A stretch of DNA of 64,000 nt, taken from Coptis chinensis (lineage: Eukaryota; Streptophyta; Magnoliopsida; Ranunculales; Ranunculaceae). A program made the position numbers and the translations under genes. The DNA is taken from the NCBI GenBank assembly GCA_015680905.1, contig CM027377.1:59975501-60039500 (forward strand). The letters are read 5' to 3'. The notes under the pieces were generated by a model that saw only the letters and a list, made by a program, of their open reading frames with translations, had not been told where the DNA came from and did no database searches. Below are positions 54,178-64,000 of the stretch, in pieces. Position 1 is the stretch's first letter; every line of letters begins with the position of its first letter.

Positions 54178-55148
54178 ACTAGCTTGTAGGCCCGTGCATA
54201 CACCGCTCTTTTGAAAACATTTATATTTTTTTAGAAAATTGGGACTACCGTTTTAGTAGCTAACTTGTTTTAATTTTCTAACAAATTGTTTTAAATTAAG
54301 TTTTAAAACCCATTTTTCAATTGGGAGAGAGATTCTGCTTTTAATAGAATAATGATTCCCCGTTTTAATTAGATAAGCTAGATTTTCGCTTTAATTTTCA
54401 ATAGGGAGGAATTCTCATTTTAATAGGAGAAAGACTCTCGCTTTAATTCAATGGCGGTATTGACACCCCATAAAATAGGACTAGCACCCCTTTTGGATGA
54501 TACATGTCATATAACATCCATTTTTTCTATATATATGGGATGATATATGACATATAACATCCTAAAGGGTGCTAATCCCATTTTATGGTGTGCCAATACC
54601 ACGGTCCTTAATTAAAAGTGTTAGAATTTGTTTTAATAGGAGAAGAATTCTCGTTATAATAGAAGAGAAATTCTCGTTTTTCAAATATGAGAGAAATTCT
54701 CGTTTTAATAGGAGATGACGTAGAATTTTAATAGAACTCGAAAAATAGCCCTTGTAGGAGCTTTAATATTAATACTAGCTTGTAGGCCCGTGCATACCCA
54801 TCGGCACTTTTGAAAACATTTAGATTTTTTTTAGAAAAATAGGACCATTGTTTTAGTCGCTAACTCATTTTAATTTTATAACAAATTATTTTTAATTAAG
54901 TTTTAAAAATCCGTTTTTTCAATTGAGAGAGAGATTCTGTTTTAATAGGAGAAGGATTCTCGCTTTAATTAGAAGTGCTAAAATTTGTTTTAATAGGAGA
55001 ATAATTCCTGTTATAATAGGAGAGGAATTCCCATTGTAAAAAATGATTTTCGCTTTTCAAATAGGAGAGAAATTTATGTTTTAATAGGAGATGACGTAGA
55101 ATTTTAATAGAGCTCAAAAAATACCCTTGTGGGAGCTTTAATATGAAG
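54178..55148 (+). repeat. Direct repeat, two copies headed by ACTAGCTTGTAGGCCCG
   Basis: Units start at 54178 and 54774, and a third, diverged start (ACTAGTTTTTAGCCCCG) stands at 55149. The units end in the same way (GAGCTTTAATAT...). Length is 596 bp with the MITE and about 431 bp without, versus 375 bp for the second copy. Many TTTTAATAGGAGA sub-repeats occur. The ACTAG-T..-CCCGTGCAT head is a common motif of plant non-autonomous DNA elements; I cannot assign the family. Confidence 0.75.
54449..54607. mobile_element. 159-bp MITE with TTAATT duplication
   Basis: Inverted repeats of about 38 nt (GGTATTGACACCCCATAAAA / inverted GGTATTGGCACACCATAAAA) fill most of the element; the core can fold on itself. 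TTAATT flanks both sides (54443-54448 and 54608-54613). The second copy of the host repeat (about 54972) has the empty site. The outermost 7 nt are poorly matched between ends. Superfamily uncertain. Confidence 0.8.
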
Positions 55149-55350
55149 ACTAGTTTTTAGCCCCGCATACATGACCGGTTTTTTAAAACTAATGTAAAAT
55201 TTAATGGTCACTTAATAGTTTATTGAAATAAGCCCAACACAATGGAACTATAAATATATTTGACTTAATTGTTTGTCAAAATAATGTAACTAATAAATGA
55301 ATTATTAAACAAACAAATAAACAAACAAACAAATAAAACTATGCTAATCT

Positions 55351-55818
55351 TCAAGAATCATCGCTAATATCGATGAATAATTTGTTTTCGTCGTTTATGC
55401 ATATTGGATTTGCCGCACCACCCTTTGTCATTGCTAATTTAGCTTCTAAATCATTGTTTTCTTCAATAATACTGCATATTATTTTCTGGAGATCTTTATT
55501 TATCCCAATGTAGTGTTGGAGAAGATCATAATTGATGTCATATATCTGTAAGTTCTTGTAGACTTCTTGTAAGTGTTTTATTGCATTCTTTGCTGTTGAT
55601 TGCTCTGAATCAATTCTTGTGGCTTTTCTATCTCCGAGAATCCTTTGTGTATATGTTTTGTATGTAGTGATCTCAATTTCTACCCATGCTTCAAATTGAT
55701 GGTTTTCGTTCAGCTTGCCTCCATATACCGCTTGAGGCATATTGATTTTCTTGAGTGTCCTTTTGAGTACACTTTTGAATGAAACCGGTACAATTGTCAT
55801 TGTCTGCATATAAAACAA
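55351..55818 (-). CDS. dsRNA-binding-motif-like domain with acidic tail (second domain)
   Basis: Open to TAA at 55351. A TGCAG acceptor at 55820 suggests that it is an internal exon rather than a start. Residues about 14-80 follow the pattern of a double-stranded-RNA-binding motif: KSVLKRTLKKINMPQAVY, FEAWVEIEI, then SEQSTAKNAIKHLQEVY as the last helix. The C-terminal part (residues 90-155) is polar and likely helical, ending in a short acidic tail. The match to the motif is weak (no clear KKxAK), so RNA binding is inferred. It probably belongs with the similar domain at 56330-56993. Confidence 0.4.
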   Translation of the reverse strand: MFYMQTMTIVPVSFKSVLKRTLKKINMPQAVYGGKLNENHQFEAWVEIEITTYKTYTQRILGDRKATRIDSEQSTAKNAIKHLQEVYKNLQIYDINYDLLQHYIGINKDLQKIICSIIEENNDLEAKLAMTKGGAANPICINDENKLFIDISDDS

Positions 55819-56329
55819 TATTATATAGTATATTAAAAAGATAAAAGAAATATTGAGTGTTTATATACTTGGGTCATAATGTCCATGCGTAAGGCTTTTA
55901 TCACTGGCTTGACTGTTAGTTGATAAACCAATAATCCATAATGGATCCATGGTAACCAAGACTGAAGGCTAGTAATACATCCCCATATATATGGTAGTAG
56001 GTATATAATAGACATGTTTAAGTAACTAACTCTAACATGAAAGTGTATTAATTGCTCCTTCTTAGTCTATGTCTATGAAAACCTCACATCAATTCTTTGG
56101 CTAACACTATTTTTGGAAATCAAACTAGAAATAAAATTAATGCATATAAAGTTGAACAAATTATCACTAAACCTAGTTGTTAATTATATATGAAATTTAA
56201 ACCAAAAATTAAAGACGGATTCAATAATGACAAACTTTCATAAATGAGAAGCATTGAATCTTGGTATTCATTGTGATGCTTTCCTTTTCTTTATTCTCAA
56301 ATCCTTTTTCTTGCCTTTGCTGCTAATAT

Positions 56330-56993
56330 CTTTCCAACTATTTTTTTCTCCTTTTCCTTCATCTCTTTAATTATTTCCTTGAGCTCAAAGATCTTGTTTT
56401 TGTTTTCTTTTTCTTCAATCATACAATCTAGCATAACGTTTTTGATGGTGTCAAGCTGAATTTGTTTTTCTTCAACTTATTTTCTTTTCTTCAAGAGTTC
56501 TTTGAAATTGAAGTCTTCAATTTCTATTTCACGTTCATCTTTTATAAATTTTATTGCATTAAAAGCAGCCGAATCTTGTGCTTTTTCTATAGAATATGCA
56601 GGGCTTCCAGAGAATTCTTTAACTATGAAGTCTCCATTGTTAAAGAATATGTCTTTTGGTACCTGTACTATTACACTGCTGATGAATCGTCCGTTCTCTA
56701 TTTTTGTGTTGTATTAATCGGATCTTGTTGAACATCAAGTTTCGCTTCTAGAATTTCCTTTAGCAATTTATTTTTACATAATTTGTAATTTTAGTACTCC
56801 ATGACCCTGCAATATAATTTTGTATATAGGAAAACATAATTAAATATGTAAAACTCATAAGAATAGATATTTGGATTAAATTGAATTGTTTGCTATATAT
56901 GTAAACAATATTGTGAAGATAAGAATAATTGTTTACCTTAACCGTTTGTTTACTATCGTATGATCTTGATTCAATACACTTTAGTTTATGCAA
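56330..56993 (-). pseudogene. dsRNA-binding-motif-like domain, first copy, broken
   Basis: Possible exon 1 with ATG at 56993 (MHKLKCIESRSYDSKQTVK) ends at a GT donor (56936). A TGCAG acceptor at 56807 leads to LCKNKLLKEILEAKLD, then after a frameshift FISSVIVQVPKDIFF and PAYSIEKAQDSAAFNAIKFI, the pattern of a dsRNA-binding motif like that at 55351-55818. A TAA follows KELLKKRK, and a Lys/Glu-rich coiled-coil-like stretch continues in frame (VEEKQIQLDTIKNVML...). A stop shortly after the acceptor and the frameshift make a full product impossible. Confidence 0.45.
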
Positions 56994-57239
56994 TGAGAAA
57001 TTCAGAATGATTGTAAATTTCTACATATATAGGTTTATTTATTAGACTTCCCTCATTGATTAGAAATTCACTTAGGTGTATGATTCTAACTTCATATATA
57101 TCTAAAATTGGAAATCAAAGTAGATCCCGTATTGTGTTTTGAATTTTCTTGTTGTACTATTGGGCTAAGGTCCCAAATAGTTTGGGTCCTTAAGTTGGGC
57201 TTCAAGCCCAAAGTCCTAAAAATTCACATGGAGATAACT

Positions 57240-57531
57240 TAGGACTAACAGACGCAGTTTCTGCTGCATCTCGAACCGATAAAACACCAATCAAACTCTT
57301 TTCTTCTATTTGCCACAACTCTTGCTCAACCAATTTCACACTACACCACACATACATACATAAATAAACAAAATTTCAATTTCAACAACATAATAGACCC
57401 GTCAATTAATTGAACAAAATTACCTGGCTGGGGGAAGTGCAACGAATACGAATAATAGCATCAGGTAACAAAACTTTGTTCCTAAATGGTAAAATCGCTA
57501 AACGACTCGGTAACTCAACTAATTCCGCCAT
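57240..57531 (-). pseudogene. LON2: 5' fragment of peroxisomal Lon protease 2 (exons 1-2)
   Basis: Exon 1 (57531-57424) encodes MAELVELPSRLAILPFRNKV and continues LLPDAIIRIRCTSPS, the N-terminus of plant LON2, an ATP-dependent AAA+ serine protease of the peroxisome matrix. A GT donor follows at 57423. Exon 2 (57340 to about 57240) encodes VKLVEQELWQIEEKSLIGVL and SVRDAAE. The exon 1 end carries CCAG twice, a 4-bp duplication that puts exon 2 out of frame. The rest of the gene (hundreds of codons with the ATPase and protease domains) is absent. It is a captured or left-over fragment. Confidence 0.88.
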
Positions 57532-59518
57532 CTCTTATTTTATGTTTATTTTTTAAGATTTGATTTAATTATGTACTGTTGATTTGTAGATAATTTAATA
57601 TTTTCATTTTAACTACACCAAAACATATGGAACTAATAGTGATATAAAAGATGATTGTGGATGCAATATATAGTCTAATTGTCTTTGTAGGAAAGATGAG
57701 TTTATTAGTAAGTTTAATAACAGTAAAAAAACTTGTATCTCGTTGACTTTTTTATGATTTTTTTTAATCAAGATCGTAATAGGTTAGAGAATAGTAGAGA
57801 AAATGTACCTTTTATCGGACAATCAATAATAGATAAGAATATGGCTGCTAGATATTGGAGATGAAATAAGTCGAAGGTCACAAAAGTTATAAGATACTAC
57901 TTCTCCTTAATCCCTTTTATATAAGCAATTGTGTTTGTTTTCTAGATAAGGTTTTCTAATTTGATTTGTAATCTATTTCTAAATTGGCTTGGATTTATGT
58001 CTGAGAGTAATTTTATTATTAGTATGTATCTAATCTAAGTATGACTCTTATAATTCTAAAAAATAGGAAAGTTCTCGTGAGTCGGATCGGACACAACAGA
58101 CATGTCTTTCTAATATGTGTACTGGTGCTACTTGCTAGTGTACTAATTTTTGTTTGTTTCACTATTGTTGATTATATGTAATGAAATTTGAGATGGTAAA
58201 TCTGACAAAGAGATCTACAAAAGGCTTAAGAAGGATTATGGAGAGACAAGTGTTTCATCGCTATTTGGCTATCGATAAGAAGTTCATAAGTATTTCTCTC
58301 AATGGTCGAAAAGAAGAATTCATATTTCATTTTGTACTAATCTCACTCTGGATATTGGATTAGGTTCTAGTTGCGATGGCGGCAGCTGGGATTTGGGCTT
58401 AGTAGAAGTATTTCTCAACTGTTTTTGATGATTTTTTGGAGCTCCTAAGCAAGTACACTATAAGACAGATGGACCCCGCCGAGAGAATGATGCTCGGGTT
58501 TTCTCGATAGGTGGAGTTTGTCTCTGGATCCTTCTATTTGTAATTTACCATGTCTTTGTGTTTTCTTATTTACCACTTCTAATTGTTTCAAAAGACTGTT
58601 GCACCTCTTTGGAATCTAAAGAAGATTCTTCTATGGGATATTTTAGGATGTTCATGGACAGTGTGATTGTCCTTATTTCCTTATACACATTACTTTATAA
58701 ATTCCGGGCAAGTACTATAATGAAGATTGCATATGTTCTAGGTTCACTCCACGGGGAATTTGCTTTCGAGTTTACCCAAAGGGAACACGCTTTAACTCAT
58801 CTAATTACAACCTAATGATCGGATGGATGCATGTCGCATTTCAGTTGTCGCATTTAATATGCAGGTTTGCTTCTTTTGTCTCCCTTGAAATAAAAAAAAA
58901 GTACATATGTTTTCATCCCACCACCTACGATTTTACCTTTTCATCCGATATTAGTGGGCTAAAATAAATAAATAACGGAAGATGCAAGAGTGTGTGAAAA
59001 CATGTAGGTCATGGGACTAACTTCATAGCTAAATGTCTAGCTATATCGGAAAGTGTGGAGTATACTTTGCATAGAAATTGGAAGAAGTTATGGGTGGAAT
59101 CGGATTTTACCGCAGCAATTCATGCATTTGGTGGTTCAAATGTGCCAAAGTGAACGAAACAAAGATGGCATAGATGCACAGAAGGACTAAAGAACTGCAG
59201 GTGGCAAAGCATTCATGCAGTCTATCTTCAAGGCAGTGAAGGAGTTTTTTTTTTTTTTTTTTTTTAAAACCCCACATGGATCACCAAATGTGAAGTTCCT
59301 GGCCATACTTATTTTAGTGCTACTATTGTACAGTGGACTGTAAGTACCTCCTGTACTACGTAGTTTGTACAACTTTCTTTTTTCTTTAGTACAAATTTTT
59401 GGTAACTTAAATAATTTTTAGTGATGTAAATGTGTTCTACACTTTTCTGTATTGGAAATATGGCCCGAACTATCCAATATTTGGAGAATATTTGTGTTAT
59501 ATATGGAATTTCAGGTAT
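57532..59518. other. Spacer, possible remains of captured sequence
   Basis: No gene is recognised. A stretch at 58495-58530 (TCGGGTTTTCTCGATAGGTGG...) recurs as a direct repeat at 60811-60850. A T-run (59247-59264) and AT-rich sequence fill the rest. The frame 58558-58815 has no family resemblance. Confidence 0.45.
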
Positions 59519-59799
59519 CTGAGGGACTGCCCATCTCACCAAAAATTGCTCTCCTCGAGGCCGTGATCTTGCACAATTTATTCCACATAAAATAGTTTAT
59601 TTAGTAAATTCTAAAAAATTGCATGAACCATCACAACCCCGTACTGATCAAGTCAGAGTCATTACCTATCATAGGACTTTCTCCCAGTAAGGAGTTCTAA
59701 CATTACTCCAAAGCTATATACATCACTCTGGTAAGTATATGTACCCATCTCAAATTCTAAAGCACCATAACCATAGGCAGAGAGAAGATTTCCTGACAA
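59519..59799 (-). pseudogene. Fragment of a STRUBBELIG-receptor-family kinase (two exons)
   Basis: The exon at 59799-59666 encodes LSGNLLSAYGYGALEFEMGT then YTYQSDVYSFGVMLELLTGR and KSYD, and is bounded by TTCAG and GTAATG. The next exon, 59567-59519, follows an AAG acceptor and encodes (R)SRPRGEQFLVRWAVPQ; the phase across the intron is kept. This is kinase subdomains VIII-X of the SRF family of leucine-rich-repeat receptor kinases. The conserved APE is ALE, one Val of the usual SFGVVMLELL is missing, and the second exon lacks a GT donor. The ectodomain, membrane segment and remaining kinase are absent. Confidence 0.85.
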
Positions 59800-61420
59800 C
59801 TGAACAAAAGAACAACATAGCATGAATGTCCATTATCCAATCCAAGAGTAACTAAAACTTCGGTTGAATCGACCCTTTGTGTTATCATGTTCTCTGGTAA
59901 CTCACAGACATGAAAATGTCACAAAAGTTCCCGAAAAAAAAAGGGGTGGATAGAAAACAATAAATTTGATATCCAATTTGAGCATCCATGGCTGAGATGC
60001 CAGACCTCCTATCGAGGACCCATGAGATGAAGGGACTATTGCATAACTGCAGCAAGGAAAACCTTTTTCTGTTATTTAGACCTGATGTAAATATTTCTCA
60101 ACCTGCCACCTTATCTTCACCTTTCAGGTGCTTGTCAATTAATTCTTTCCACCTAACCATGTCCTAACCTAGAGCTATCAGGATGAATCCTATTAGACTA
60201 CTGAAACAAATGTCCTGTTGACATAGACGACTCCACCATATTAAACTCTCGTAAAAAGTTCAACTTCAATCCAATGAACTTGTAACAAAAACATGAACAA
60301 TGTTGTAACCACATTACACAAAAAAATTAGTACAAAAGCATTGGATCATCAAACCACATTATCACAAATTTTACAAAGAAGGAAAGTTAGAAAATCGGAT
60401 GGATGTGGGTGGCGGGTCATTTGCAAAGTTGTCCATCCATAATACACACGATGGGGAGCACTGGCAAGTAGGCCATTTATGCCTATTGAGTCCAACACCA
60501 CACGGTATTTTGGACGTTTATGATTCGATCTAACGGTTTTCTACGGGCTGTGGGGTTATGTGTAGTTGAGCTCATGATCTTCGAGAAGGAAGGAAAAGAG
60601 TGTGTACCTACCCTCCCAAGTAGAACTGCTTTCGCCTAAAGCGATGGAAGCCACGATGGCGACAACTAAGATCTGAACAGAGTTGATACACGGCCACAAA
60701 CACCTGGGCCACTCCTCGCCGATGCACCATATCTGTACAGCAAAGGCAATCCCGAAGCCACAAATCCACGCAACAAAATGAAAGCCCTTTGTTCCACTAT
60801 TTCGGTATTTTTCGGGTTTTCTCGATGGGTGGAATTTTGTTTTGCGGGGAGGAGCTTCTTGGTATAGTCTGAAATTCATTATTGAAAATTCATTGTCTTT
60901 GAAAAGTTCAAGTATATTTCATATACCGTTGGCTCCTTATCGAATGGGAAAAAATAAGCGTAAAGGGAAAAATCATCAATGTTGAAGAATGGGAGGGGAC
61001 CTTACTACCGTCATTTGGGGTGGCTGAATCTTGATGAAGTTTAGTTGAATATTTGTCAAGGCAAACCATTTTTACCCTTGGAAATGTAGTATGCAAGTTT
61101 CTTCAAAATGAGTTTGGTACTAACGGTGGGAGCTCACAGGCAATGTATCTATAGTAAGGACATTGATTAAATGATGAACACAATTTGCCACCAACAAATG
61201 ATGATGACAATCATCTCATATTACTATAACTTGTTTTCCTCTTCCTATGTGTCCTTGTAAAAATGCCCACCCTATTTGCGTTCACTCTCTGATGTCCAAC
61301 CACTACCCTTAAAAAGAACACAGAATCGCTATTATAGACTCCTTATATTCCCACCATACCCACCTCGAATCCACTACAATAACCTTTATGGCTTGGTAGT
61401 AGAGGAAACACAATGACCCT
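59800..61420. other. Spacer without recognised genes
   Basis: The frame at 60556-60879 (-), 107 codons with two hydrophobic stretches, overlaps a GC-rich island (60590-60860) that may be a gene relic, but I recognise no family. Nothing else is seen. Confidence 0.45.
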
Positions 61421-62860
61421 TGATAAGCACCCAAAACTGTATTATAAAAACCTGTAGAGACATAACATTTCGGTCAATTTTGTGCTTAATAATCATGAAA
61501 TAATCGCATCTTCGTGCTTTTTGCAGGTTGGAGCAACTAATGTAAAAATTATGATAAAGCCAGCATTTAAGCACGGAATAGGGAGTATACACATGCCTTC
61601 CGATCAAGCCCATGTGAAGCCCAACAAATTCGGACTAAAGCCCAAAGACTCAAATAGTACATAATCCAATCAGAAACGGGATTACATGCACAGAAGCATC
61701 AAACTTCCGAAGCTCATATCTCTTGAACGGGGACTCGAATGCGACGAGTGAGCTGCTCCGGACGATCGGTCGCGATGAACTCTACAAATAGGCGGAAAAG
61801 TTGTAAAATGCCAAAAGACCGGTTGCCACATGGACATCATGACGTGGACCCACTAGAAGGGGGCCATAAGATTTGATGAGTCATCATGCAAGTCAAGACA
61901 AAGGTGCAAATAATTGGTGCAATTTTGACACCTTGCATGAAGTTAATGAGTTAGTTGGATTTAGGTGATGATTATCTAAAAAATGAAAGGTGTCAAATGG
62001 GAGTTAGTTGTGGATAAGTGAAAAAAATAAATGAGAGGAGAGTGTTTCATGTGGGAGAAGAGAAAAAGGCTCTCTTATGTAAAGGGGGGCTGATTTTGGG
62101 AGTTGGAAGCTTTTACTTCCTTGACTTTTACTTTTCATTTATATCCATGTCTTTAATTTTGTTTTTTTAGTTCTTAGTTTTTAGAGAAAAGCTTGTAACT
62201 TGTTAATGGGGGAACTCTCTCTAGTTTTTAATAAACTCTTCTTCATTTAGGTAAACAGGTTGTAGTTTTCTTGTTTCATTCTCTTTCTTTTTCATTTCAC
62301 ATATCTTCTTGTAATTTAATTCAATCCTAGGATCATGAGCTAAAACTCTCCCAAGGGGAGGGTTAATGATGCTCATGTGAGGATCATGCTACAAATTTAG
62401 GATTCCAAAATCACTACTTAAAAGACTTAGGTTCTATTTTTCATCTGTCCCAAAATGAGAGATTGACAATTATCGATCAATTGTTGTAAAGTAGAACTAG
62501 GAGTTGGAATGATATTTCAGAGATGAAATATCATTTCAATTCTACATGCTAGCATGATATGTTTAGAGATAGGTATATTATGTTAGGGATTTGAGATGGT
62601 AGTGACACTGTTTCTAAAAGACTTGTAGCTAGGCCTTGCATGAGTAGGATTAATCCTTCCTATCTCTCTCTCTCTTTCATTTAACTATAAACAAACTTAC
62701 AAATTTTAGATAACTTGTAAAAAAATCTATCTATAAAATCCTTCTCACTTAGTTCTCCAAAGTGTAGATTCGGTTGTGATCATTTAAATTCTTGTCTTAG
62801 AAGTTGGAGCGAAATCCCTACTCGAACTAGGTGACATTCTCAAAGAAAAAACAAGTGAGT
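61421..62860 (+). mobile_element. LTR of family B, plus orientation
   Basis: Starts TGATAAGCACCCAAAACTG at 61421. The first ~120 nt and several downstream blocks (CTCCCAAGGGGAGGGTTAAT near 62350, the AGATGAAATATCATT block near 62520) match the minus-strand LTR at 1914-3630. No polypurine tract precedes it, so it is a 5' or solo LTR. I could not find the TTATCA end; similarity runs at least to about 62860. Confidence 0.7.
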
Positions 62861-64000
62861 AAGGAATTATTGAGTTTTAGCACGTAGTAAGTCAACTTCT
62901 AAAAACAACTGAAAAGTGCAAAGATCAAAAAACATTTGCCATTCTAAAGACCCCAAGGACACATTTGCAAACTGGAATTGCTCCAAGGGGAAACCCCCAC
63001 TCATCCTTTCATATATTTCTTTTTCTTATGTTTTCTTCGTTTTTTAAATTTCCCGTATTTTTTGCTCTTGATAAACATTCGGTTTTGGTTGAAGTGACGG
63101 GTTCCAAATGCTAGGACACGGAAACTAGGCTACAAGAATCACTAAGCTTCTTGTGAAACATTTGGTGCATTGTGCCGCGTTTCTTTTATTTGGTGGACTT
63201 GGGGAAGCTTGCGGGTTCAAATTTTAAATATTTTTGCATGCTTCACATGTATGTAGTTATTGTGTTATAGTTAATGGACTATATTTTTGCGTATTAGGTT
63301 AGTAATATATGTATGAATCATGTGAATCGCTTTGTGAGTATATATATGCGGTTAAGCGGTCATGAATTACATATTAATGTATATATACATAAAAATAGAA
63401 GCTGTTTCGCATGGTTATATATATATATATATATCTAAGTCACATGTTTAGCATATATATTCTTGAGTGATTGATTATTTGCATGTTAGCATCTATAACT
63501 TAGGAGTTATACATAGTAATTAGGATGTGTTTTGGTATTTTGGCCATAACTTTGGCTACAATTCTCTGAATAGCATGTGAGCTCAATTCGGAAAGATCTC
63601 GCGGCTGTCTGGCGCCACGCTGTCTCTCTCCGTCAAAATCAAAATCATCATTTTAGAAAATGGTGTTATTTAATAAGTCGATTTTGTCATGAAAGAGGAG
63701 AACATTCCAACGAGGGTTAAAATCTGAGTTGGGTAAGTTGTTTCTAAACCCTAAGGGGTGAAGCTGCTCTCTATATGACATTTGCAATCTCAATGAGTAT
63801 TATTGTTTAAATCGAATTATTATGCAATACAAAAGTCGTATTTTAGTCTAGGTAAAAATCGTTGCTGTTTAGTTTACGTTTTCACATTTTAGTATATATA
63901 TGCGTACGTATAATATTTTCACATGCTACCATATCTAAATACGTATGAGTAATTCAAATTTGCATGTAACTGTAGATATACGACTACACAATATCGATTT
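62861..64000. other. Possible retroelement leader and AT-rich sequence to the window end
   Basis: A GGGGAAACCCCCACTCATCC segment (about 62980) resembles the ACCCACCC block of the other leaders, which suggests that the LTR at 61421 is a 5' LTR, but no primer-binding site of the same kind is found. A (TA)n run lies at 63416-63435. No gene is seen. Confidence 0.4.

Noticed and set aside
58558..58815. 85-codon open frame
   Set aside because: No recognisable motif, no splice or promoter support; composition like the surrounding non-coding DNA.
60556..60879. 107-codon minus-strand frame with hydrophobic stretches
   Set aside because: Lies in a GC-rich patch that is open on both strands in places; no family recognised and no homologue in the window.

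Overview
The window is nuclear DNA of a flowering plant, most likely a eudicot; the sequence does not let me place it more narrowly. It is AT-rich and is made almost entirely of nested, decaying Ty3/gypsy LTR retrotransposons of the Athila type. The host-type gene relics are plant families: peroxisomal LON2 protease, a STRUBBELIG-type receptor kinase and a plant-mobile-domain protein. I see no rRNA or tRNA gene, no CRISPR array, and no intact, clearly functional host gene.

Left part (1-27.8 kb). Positions 1-1913 hold the leader and gag of one Athila-like copy, cut by a minus-strand LTR (1914-3630). That LTR belongs to a minus-strand element whose 3' UTR and two env-like reading frames follow (to 7621); the 357-codon env-like frame at 6548-7621 is the longest open frame in the window. 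A 39-codon membrane micropeptide frame with its own TATA box sits at 7936-8055 (-), and a second, broken env-like copy lies at 8540-9677 (-). Positions 9822-24709 form one structurally complete Athila element: LTR, primer-binding site, gag, protease, RT, RNase H, integrase, two env-like frames, structured 3' UTR, polypurine tract, LTR. Frameshifts make it dead. Its 3' LTR abuts a tandem-repeat field (24.7-26.9 kb) that ends in the polypurine tract and LTR start of a different, Tat-like gypsy element.

Middle (28.6-47 kb). Two copies of one LTR face each other as a 4.6-kb palindrome with a 39-nt centre (28666-33242). One arm keeps a TATA box, and one arm carries a 421-bp MITE whose empty site survives in the other arm. 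Next come the 3' UTR of a minus-strand Athila element, fragments of two other minus-strand LTRs, and a plus-strand Athila copy (about 36.6-42.06 kb). That copy has a solo LTR with a perfect 5-bp target duplication in its leader, and its pol is cut by the 5' LTR of yet another copy (42062 to about 46.98 kb).

Right part (47-64 kb) is gene debris and simple or higher-order repeats. It contains a decayed plant-mobile-domain gene (49.0-51.2 kb, -), a higher-order tandem array (51.7-53.7 kb), a duplicated repeat carrying a second MITE (54.2-55.1 kb), a broken gene for a dsRNA-binding-like protein (55.35-57.0 kb, -), the first two exons of LON2 (57.24-57.53 kb, -), two exons of an SRF-type kinase (59.52-59.80 kb, -), and finally another Athila-type LTR (from 61421, +).

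Nothing here forms a working operon-like unit. The parts relate through retrotransposition: most LTRs start TGATAAG and end TTATCA, three carry the same kind of primer-binding site, and three otherwise different elements share a 3' UTR with the same hairpins. The most interesting points are the palindromic LTR (a possible hairpin-RNA locus), the conserved 3' UTR structure with a compensatory base change, the mosaic LTR pair of the complete element, and the micropeptide frame.
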